A stretch of DNA of 64,000 nt, from assembly GCF_000471905.2 (NCBI RefSeq), contig NW_006499691.1, forward strand, positions 327,590-391,589. Reading direction: 5' to 3'. Under the pieces are notes generated by a model, which was given only the letters and a program-made list of their open reading frames with translations, did no database searches and was not told the origin of the DNA. Positions 57,121 to 64,000 of this stretch are shown here, in pieces. Positions within the stretch are counted from its first letter, which is position 1. Every line of letters begins with the position of its first letter. The translations under genes and the position numbers were made by a program. This DNA is from Amborella trichopoda (Eukaryota; Streptophyta; Magnoliopsida; Amborellales; Amborellaceae).

Positions 57121-57586
57121 ACTGATATTATAGTGAACAAAACTCTTCTTATACACTCAAAATAAGAGAATGTGACTCAATTAACATCCCTTGTCTATTA
57201 GCAAAACAAACTATACATGGACTTCATCAAACTAGACAAGTTTGTGGTGTTTTTGAAAATTCTGCACCATTCAAATTTCCAATGTAAAATTATACATCAA
57301 TGAACTTTACAAAACTCATGAAAGCATGATCACCAATATTACCACACATATGCTCAAGTGAATGATGCAACATGTCCATGTGAAGCCGATTTGACCTCTC
57401 TGGTGCCCAGTTTATGGCTTTGGGTTTTAGGTATGTGCCACAGGATGACATGTGATGTTAAAACTCAAAATTCAGCCAAATACATCATATCAAAGTGGGA
57501 AGCCAAGTATCTACTAGTACATATTTTACTCATCAAAGGATTTGTAGAGATCAAATGATCAAAACCAAGTGGAAACTCGAGGGAGA
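57121..57586. other. Unrecognised, possibly retrotransposon pol end
   Basis: It ends with ACTCGAGGGAGAA, purine-rich like a polypurine tract, before an LTR-like start. No domain is recognisable. Confidence 0.3.
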
Positions 57587-58260
57587 ATCGTAGCACCCAG
57601 ATCACAAAAGCGGTATGATTAAGTTCATAAAACATGCCACACAAATTCCACATAATCTCCTCTTATGAATAAAATAAGTTGATCTGTCAAAATCATGATC
57701 TAATTGACTGATTTGATTGTGAAAAACTTAGAAAAATATCATTAAAACATACTTAAACAATCTCAAGGAAAAATTCATGGAAACTAGATCAATTTAAACT
57801 GAATCCCAAATCACACCAAACCCACATCGAGCCAACTTGAACTGAACCCTGAACCACAGCGAACCCACATCGAGCCAACTTGACCTGAATCTCGAACCAT
57901 ACTAAACCTACATCGAGCCAACTTGCCCCTAACCCCGAACCCCGAACCGCACAAAATCCACATCGAACCAACTTGAACTTATTTTGAACCCATTCCAACC
58001 AAACCCTAGCCCAAGCTTACATCCAAGCCTATTCAAGCCAAGGACAAGCCAAGGAGTCCACAAGACCCGAGCCGCAGTGTGCCAGCAGTTCAAGAGAGGG
58101 AAATGAGACGAAAGGAGCACAAGGTGGTTGAGTCCAAACCTCGTCCACAAGCGATTGGGTACTTCCATAAGCGCACACACCCACCAAGATCTAAGAGGGC
58201 AACACGCCCAAGTGTATCTAACCCCTACACTTTGAGGTAAGCCTTATTTCATTTTATAAA
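57587..58260 (+). mobile_element. Possible LTR start with embedded minisatellite
   Basis: AATCGTAGCACCCAGATC after a purine-rich tract resembles the TGTAGCACCC beginnings of Tekay-type LTRs, but the TG is lost. CTAAGAGGGCAACACGCCC and a GAGGTAAGCC splice-donor-like sequence stand near 58190-58250. No paired LTR was found. Confidence 0.3.
57810..57990. repeat. 43-bp tandem repeat, four copies
   Basis: The core CCCACATCGAGCCAACTTGA starts at 57821, 57864, 57907 and 57957. The units also carry CTGAACC..GAACCACA. Spacings are 43, 43 and 50 bases. Confidence 0.88.
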
Positions 58261-60109
58261 TTTTGGGAGTTCGCACCGCACCGCACTACCCAACTTATCT
58301 ACATGGGCACACATTGGGGTAACCCATGTGTGCACACACACGCACACGCATGGGGGGGCACATACATCATAGGAACTGCGTCAACCAATGATAAATGAAA
58401 ATTTTGAATTTTAGTGTGTTACAAGTTTTAGGTTCTTTTAGGAATTGGGCTTTTTTGGATTTTAGGCTTCATAGGGGTTAGGCTTGGGAGTAAGAAGTTT
58501 TAAAGAAGTTTTAGGTTCTTTTGGGACTTGAGGGATATTTTGAAGATTTTGAGTACATGTAAGGGTAAATTGGATAGAGGCTTAGAGGTAATTTGGGAAG
58601 TTGGGTATACTTTCTCTCTTTTAGGTTGGTTCTTAATCTCAATTTTCCATCTTTTGAAAATAATGCTTATGTGGGTTTACATAGTAGGGAGAAATATATG
58701 AGTGTATAATAAATAATTTGCTTGGTGGAAAACTTCAAATGTAGTTAAACATGGGTGGACTATAAAAATCAATTTGATCTATCCTTAAAAATGACTAAAA
58801 AAGACACTCTAACTTTGAAATTTTCCGTACTTTTTCTTTGGAGAGGCTTCCTTCTTTATCCACCACCAAAACCTATCAAATTTGGCCATTTTCCTACTAT
58901 TTTTGCCCAAATTTCTCTCGTAAAATTGTCAAAAATCTTTCCATGATCATTTTATTACAAATTTGAGGCGAGTTATGCCCCATATTAGTTTTTACTTTCC
59001 ATTTTTTGTCAAACTTTTCCATACTTCTTATATAGCGTCATTCAATGCACCCTTATTAGATTTTCATTCGACAATCAGCCACCAAATTGCTACGAAGGGT
59101 CTTGAGATTATTGTTTGGCACAATTTTCAGCTCAAGAGATCACCATTCGTTGAATTATGGTTGTTTTATTTTTTTCTATTTTTGAAAACTGTAATGCAAG
59201 AATCTTCAAGCAATTTCCTTCTATATATTCTCCTTCAATTTTACTTTTATCTTCAAATTTCTATACATTGATATGATGGGCACTGAGTTAGGAACCTCCC
59301 TATCAAATTTCAATAAAAAAATGTTTCTCAAAACATGAGATATTGATCTAGGAATGATCGGAGGTCATAGGGACTGCAACTTCTTCAATGACTTTGTTCC
59401 CCTTTAATTTTCTCTCGAATTAGCCGTGATTTAGTCAAGGAACGCCTTGATATGTATATGAACGGAAAGCCCACGTAACAAGGACCGACATATTGAATAT
59501 TTAGCCCAAACAATTATGGCATTTGCAAGATATTGCTATGTTAACTTGCATAAAAAGTTTTGTGAGCTGTTGAAATTCTCATATCCTGCTGGACCATATG
59601 ATTTATATGTCTTTTTGGCAAAATATTGATGGTCTATTTGCAATCCGACCAAGAGAAAGTTAGAATGGCTAGTTCTAGACACTAGATCGGGCTAAAATTT
59701 GGACAAATATGATTTTCTCATTTGCCTTTTTTGTTTTTTACAATAAATTTCTAGCCAATTTAGCCACCAATTTTTTAAAGATACATTGTAAAAATAAGAT
59801 GAAATAGTATTCACCTTCACTGAGTTTTACACATATATAACGGTCATATCTTATTGATTGACATCGTATCAAGCTCAAATTTGGAATTAACCATTTCATA
59901 ACATATCCTCCCTTCCATAAAAATTACAGGGCATTTGGGCTTGTATTTGGTGGGTCCCCTTTGTAAATTGTATCAATCTTGTTTGAAATTTTGAACTTGT
60001 TAGACCTGTATCTAGGCGATCTAAAATTGGATTCGCCTCAAATTTGAGGTTTGAGCTTATCACAATGGTTCCTTATTTTTATAAAAAAATTGGACCACTT
60101 GCATGAAAC
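58261..60109. other. Unrecognised AT-rich, LTR-like sequence
   Basis: No coding similarity. CTCAAATTTGAGGTTTGAGC (60035) resembles text at 61010-61030, suggesting both flanks of the solo LTR belong to one older element. Confidence 0.4.
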
Positions 60110-60905
60110 TGTTGCGCGCGGAAGCACTAAACCCGATGGTTGATTTTTGACAAATAAAATATGAGAAAAATAGAATCGACAATAAGCAAATAAAGCAAGA
60201 AAAAAAAAATCGAGAACACAAAGATTTACATGGTTCATCCCAGAAGGGCTACATCCAGGGGTGCGGCAAACCAAAATCTACCGTACCAATGAAAGTTACA
60301 TCAATGATTTTTAGACATAGAGTTACATCTCTAACGCTCGACAAAACCAAATCGAGCAAACCCTTTTAGAACCACTCTCCCGACCGACACCACATGTCGT
60401 TCTTCTTTCTCTTTACTTTTGGCAAATATTACCGATAACACTAGATAGAGATGCAAGAGCAACGAGAAACTGACTTTCTGTCGAACTAAAAGGAGAAACC
60501 ACCTAAAATATCTATGGGAACCAATTCTTTACAAGAAACTAGCCTCTTAATCTGCAAGATGCATCATCACAATGTTTCTCTCCATAAAAAGCTCTAGGAG
60601 GCGTTACCTCTCATGCACAGGAGGTCCTTGACTCTCTCTCTAAAGGAAGTCACATTTCTCATATGGTGACCCAAATAAGGGCACACATATTCTTTCCTCT
60701 TTCATATATATATAACTTTAAGAATCCATACTAAATCAGAAACTTCCTATAGATGTTACATATATCTAAGAACTATGATATATATCCAAGAGTCCTAATC
60801 CTTTTGGATTTCTATTTTCTTTAGGAAACATATCAATATTAATTCAATCTTACATAATATTATATTTTCTTATGTAGGTGATTTTGGCTAGCACCAAATC
60901 CAACA
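60110..60905 (-). mobile_element. Ty1/copia solo LTR
   Basis: In minus orientation it begins TGTTGGATTTGGTGC and ends GCGCGCAACA. It carries a TATA-like TTATATATATATG (about 60714 to 60702) and, near its end, GAACCATGTAAATC, which is common in copia LTRs. The flanking pentamers GAAAC (60105-60109) and GAAAT (60906-60910) agree at four of five positions, as expected for an aged 5-bp duplication. No internal sequence is attached, so it is a solo LTR formed by recombination. Confidence 0.8.
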
Positions 60906-60910
60906 GAAAT

Positions 60911-61385
60911 TTCCATGTGCTATTTTGTAACTGTAGGGCCATTTTAAGGTATTATATCTGGGCTACTGACTTGCCATATCCATATCTTTATCATTTGGGG
61001 TAAGTTTGAGCTGAAATTTGAGGTATGACATTATGGCACATCAGATTAAAATTTGGAATACTAGAATGAGATTTTGAGGCCATTATGGGCAATCAATCTT
61101 AGGTTGTTTTAGGCCGGATGCTCCTCATTTTCGGTTGGAAGGTTTTTATCATCACTCTTAAGGAGATTTTGTGATGCTAAAGTCAGTTTTGGACTTTTTT
61201 TTGTTGATGGAACCATGCTTTGTTACCGGTGGACATTTATTTAATATTTTTTCCAAATAAATTTTCCTTAGTAATTTTACGAGGACAAAATACCCGAAAC
61301 AATGCTTTAACAAAGCCGCTTATGGCTTAGAGTTTGCTTTTACTATTTTCTTACTTTTGGTTGTTAAATACTTTCTTGGGTGCAG
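60911..61385. other. Continuation of the sequence interrupted by the solo LTR
   Basis: AAATTTCCATGTGC continues naturally from the left flank ...TTGCATGAAAC. No gene is visible. Confidence 0.4.
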
Positions 61386-61764
61386 TTTCTATAAGGTTGC
61401 AACCTTAAACAATCCAATTAAGGTGCACCTCCAAATTTTGTTATAACATGTAATTTTTTTGTAAAAAGTTATTAGTATTATCTTAAAATCTATTTTCATA
61501 TCTAATTAGAAAATTATAAACTTCAAAAATGGTTAAAATCAAGAAGAGTTATAAACATATGAAAATATTGAAAATGGACGGTCTAGATAATGTGTTGTAA
61601 TATGCACTATTTCTGATACTCAAATTTTTTTCTTTATTTTATATTTATACATCTCGATGTCGAGATGATCAAATGGAAGATTTTTTAACATTAAAACAAC
61701 CTTTCCGATAGATTTTTGAGGTGCATCTGTAATTCTACATTTTAAGGTTGCAACCTTATAAAAA
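61386..61764. mobile_element. MITE with palindromic AAGGTTGCAACCTT ends
   Basis: The left end TTTCTATAAGGTTGCAACCT and the reverse complement of the right end TTTTTATAAGGTTGCAACCT are followed by an inverted match around GTGCACCTC / ATGCACCTC. Each end thus contains a perfect 14-base palindrome. Length is 379 bases, with no coding. A target duplication was not found. Confidence 0.75.
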
Positions 61765-62149
61765 CTTTTCCGTATTTTATTTGCTATGCTTCTTGAGGCT
61801 TTCTTGGCCTCCCATTGTAACTTTTCAACCACTCAATGAAAATTCGTTAACAGTTAAAAAATAATAATAACATGGTATGCCATGACGTCAGCCCATAGTG
61901 GGATGCCGTAGTATTCTATTTGTATGCCATGGGGACCTACTAATGTCGAGCATGAGACTTACTTATTTTGCCTCTTTTCTTTCTATCGTATATCTGTATG
62001 TTTTTCAATTAAGTTTGGGTTACCTGGACTTGATTCCCTGTCGAGTCAATTTCACGTGTAAAAATTGACGTTGTATGAAAAATTAAAAAACACAACTTGT
62101 GATTAATTTATAAATAATTAAATTAATACATAAAAGAAAAAAATTATCT

Positions 62150-62530
62150 AAGGTTACAGCCTTATATTATTGAAGGCGAACCTTAAAAATTTAGTAGCAA
62201 AAACTGTTTTGAAGTTGGAAAACCTTACAAATGATCATCTTGACCTCGAGATATATGCACAATCTTGATATGTGGAAGGACTACCCATTTTTAAAGATTT
62301 TGAAGAGCTTATAGATGCGTTCAATCTGCACCGTTTTTTAAATTTAAAATTTCATAATTAGGGTTGAATATATAAGTAAATTGAGAAAAAGCTTTGATGA
62401 TAATAATGATGATGAAGATGAAGATGAAGATGAAGGTTGAATATAGATTTCCAGGTTACTGTAAGGTTTTTGACACCATTATATTTTTGGAAAAAATTTA
62501 GAGGTGTGCCTATGACATCTTATAGAAACT
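62150..62530. mobile_element. Second, decayed copy of the palindromic-ended MITE
   Basis: AAGGTTACAGCCTTATA at 62150 and, inverted at the right, GAGGTGTGCC with CTTATAGAAAC (62511-62529) mirror the ends of 61386-61764 at almost the same distance. The interior differs. Confidence 0.5.
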
Positions 62531-62537
62531 TCTAATT

Positions 62538-62558
62538 AATATATATATATATATATAT
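62538..62558. repeat. (TA)n simple repeat
   Basis: An AT dinucleotide tract borders the left end of the next element. Confidence 0.9.
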
Positions 62559-62739
62559 GGGAAAATATTTTCTTACCCCTTATTTTTAACTTATTTATCT
62601 CTTTGAACCTTAAGATGAAAAATATTACTCGGAACCAAACGACTTCTATTTTTTCTATCTTGTAACCTCCTTAATCCCTTTTTGGATGAATTGTTTACCG
62701 CAATAAAAATTAAAATGACATCCTCTTTCTCTCTCAAAT

Positions 62740-63580
62740 CGCGCTCTCTCATAGCGTCGGCTCTCTCTCTCTCTCAAAAAGCACCGTCTCTCTCTCTCAC
62801 TCCCAGAAAATGTAACTCAGCATTTTGGTTAGCCAAAGAGAAAAAGCAGTGGCAGAGGTTGAGAAAGGGATAACAGAGTTGTGGGCCGACTGCTGGTGGC
62901 CGAAATGAGGGCTTGGTTGCAGGTAAGATTGAAGAAAGGGGGGTGACGCTTGGTTGCAGATTTTGGGCACAGGATGAAGGAAGAGAGATGGACGAGGATG
63001 GAGAAAAGGGAGCAGCAGCAGGGGGCCGCAACAGGCGATGGATTGGTTGCAGGTGGTGATCATGGCTTGGTTGAGAAGAGGAGTAAAATGCGGATGGTGG
63101 CTGCAGAGATGGAACGAATAGGTGGAAATGGGGACCGGGCCGCAACTGGTTGAGAGAGATGGCGGAGAGAAAGAAAGTGTTGTGGGGGGCCTGTTGGTTT
63201 TTCTTTGTTGAGCCCAGTGTTCTTTTTTTTTGTTTCAATTTGGAAATTTTTCGGATAGAAGACGGCCGAATTTGTCACCAGATTTTTCTCTTCTCTCTCT
63301 CCTCTCTTCCCTCACACCTCCCAATCAGTCGTCGCTTCCCTCAACCGTCGCAACCGCCACATGCAACAAGCCCACCACTGCTGCCTTCTTCCTACGATCT
63401 CCCATCTGCTCTCTCCTCAGCCGCCGAACGCAGCAGCACTCACCCTCTCTTAACCTCTGACATTGCTCTCTCTTTCTCTTTCTCTTCCGCCTTCCTCTCT
63501 CCGCCATCTCTCCATCTCGCGCCTCTCTCTCACTCTCTCGCGTTCTTCACCTTCTCTCTCTCTAAAAAAACCAACGGGAA
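62740..63580. other. Cargo of the TIR element, GC-rich, function unknown
   Basis: ORFs of 154 codons (minus, 63238-62774, Pro/Ser-rich) and 191 codons (plus, 63150-63725, running into the MITE) are low-complexity and compete on opposite strands. A GTTGCAGGTAAG at about 62916-62927 resembles an exon-intron junction. A captured gene fragment including 5'-UTR is possible, but I cannot name a source. Confidence 0.4.
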
Positions 63581-63604
63581 CCCCACTGCTAAGAGAGGAT
63601 GTCA

Positions 63605-63613
63605 TTTTAATTT
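63605..63613. repeat. Left 9-bp target duplication of the nested MITE
   Basis: TTTTAATTT is identical to 63814-63822. Confidence 0.88.
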
Positions 63614-63813
63614 GAGCAATGATCCTATAGCACCTTTCTTTTTTCATTTGTGCACGACCCCAAAGGATCATTATTACAGTTGGTACGGATCTCAAGAAAA
63701 GTTATCACATGGGTGTGAAATTTGACTTTTCTATAGATCCGTATTAAATTTAATGGTGATCCGTTGGATTCTTATACACATGGGTGGGGAAAGGTCCTAT
63801 AAGATAATTTTTC
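63614..63813. mobile_element. 200-bp Mutator-type MITE
   Basis: The left end GAGCAATGATCCTATAGCAC (then CTTTC) and the reverse complement of the right end GAAAAATTATCTTATAGGAC (then CTTTC) agree at 19 of 25 positions. Exact 9-bp duplications TTTTAATTT flank it. Removing it and one duplication restores the symmetry of the host element's arms, which independently proves the insertion. Confidence 0.9.
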
Positions 63814-63822
63814 TTTTAATTT
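63814..63822. repeat. Right 9-bp target duplication of the nested MITE
   Basis: TTTTAATTT directly follows the MITE. Confidence 0.88.
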
Positions 63823-63968
63823 TCATTAAGGTCAAAAATTCATTTCAAAAGGGATTCAGGGGGTTGCAAAATAAAAAAAATGGAGGTCCTTTGCTTCCAA
63901 TTAATATTTTTCATCTTTGGGTTTAAAGAGAGAGAGAAGTTAAAAATAGGGGGTAAAGAGATATTTTC

Positions 63969-63973
<5 letters not shown>

Positions 63974-64000
<27 letters not shown>
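63974..64000. repeat. (TA)n simple repeat at the window edge
   Basis: The AT dinucleotide tract continues beyond the window. Confidence 0.9.

Larger units (their letters stand above)
62559..63969. mobile_element. GC-rich TIR element, Pack-MULE-like, with nested MITE
   Basis: The left arm (62559 to about 62730) matches the right arm in inverted orientation: GGGAAAATAT / GGAAAATAT, TTACCCC.TATTTTTAACTT, AAGATGAAAAATATTA, and at the inner end AAATTAAAATGACATCCTCT. The right arm is split by the MITE 63614-63813. Without it the arms are about 175 bases long. The interior (62740-63580) is far richer in G and C than the surroundings, with GGCTTGGTTGCAGG repeats and CT tracts, but encodes nothing I recognise. 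(TA)n on both sides hides any duplication. Long arms and GC-rich cargo suggest a Pack-MULE. Confidence 0.75.

Noticed and set aside
57358..57558. Possible chromodomain (AKYLLVHILL resembling a chromodomain strand)
   Set aside because: Only a few residues match, the conserved aromatic cage is absent, and no integrase precedes it.
62774..63725. ORFs of 154 (minus) and 191 (plus) codons
   Set aside because: They overlap on opposite strands, are low complexity, and the plus-strand one runs into a MITE. Kept only as cargo of the TIR element.
1..64000. tRNA, rRNA or other structural RNA genes
   Set aside because: No cloverleaf, A/B box pair or conserved rRNA segment was seen; the GGTATCAGAGC-like sites are retrotransposon primer sites.

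Overview
This window looks like repeat-dense chromosomal DNA from a seed plant, most likely an angiosperm. The evidence is Ty1/copia relics, Ty3/gypsy relics of two recognisable lineages (Tekay/Del chromovirus and Tat), a Mutator-like element (MULE) with a MURA-type transposase, two plant mobile domain (PMD) loci, several small terminal-inverted-repeat (TIR) elements and very many minisatellites. I found no host gene that I would defend as functional, and no rRNA, tRNA or CRISPR array. Nearly every coding stretch carries stops or frameshifts.

Layout. 0-4 kb: a Ty1/copia gag-pro-int relic on the minus strand, then a separate copia integrase fragment on the plus strand. 4.4-6.6 kb: a TIR element swollen by a roughly 1.5 kb GA-rich minisatellite. 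7.7-8.6 kb: a candidate LTR, tRNA-Met primer site and gag start. 11-23.8 kb: a nested retrotransposon complex. A Tekay/Del gypsy element (5' LTR ending at 14085, primer site, gag, protease, part of RT) is interrupted at about 16408 by a Tat gypsy element. The Tat element runs through LTR, leader repeats and RT, and is then joined inside pol to the middle of the Tekay 3' LTR through a CATGA microhomology at 21511-21515.

24.0-32.6 kb: an 8.57 kb MULE with a perfect 9-bp target duplication (TTTATTTTA) and long TIRs. It carries an intron-bearing PMD gene on the plus strand and a MURA-type transposase with a SWIM zinc finger on the minus strand. The two genes converge on an array of palindromic CATTACGGT/ACCGTAATG hairpins bounded by its own inverted repeats. 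A 217-bp MITE sits against the MULE's right end and re-used the same target site.

33-45 kb: a weak LTR candidate, an internally deleted gypsy element in reverse orientation with paired LTRs (38403-40323), and two tandem arrays. 45.1-49.9 kb: a second, decayed, intron-containing PMD gene on the minus strand. It lies antisense to a block (50-57 kb) that looks like Tat 3'-UTR minisatellites, a Tat LTR and a Tat leader. I infer that this PMD gene is, or derives from, an antisense extra ORF of a Tat element.

57-64 kb: LTR-like sequence, a copia solo LTR (60110-60905) with a near-matching 5-bp target duplication, two related palindromic-ended MITEs, and a GC-rich 1.4 kb TIR element in (TA)n. A 200-bp MITE with an exact 9-bp duplication has inserted into one arm of that element.

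How the parts relate: the window is a record of serial transposition, deletion and tandem amplification rather than of cooperating genes. The only units likely to have worked together are the MULE's transposase, PMD gene and TIRs. All element classes seen are known. The unusual points are the arrangement of the MULE, the two independent PMD loci, and several datable insertion or deletion footprints.
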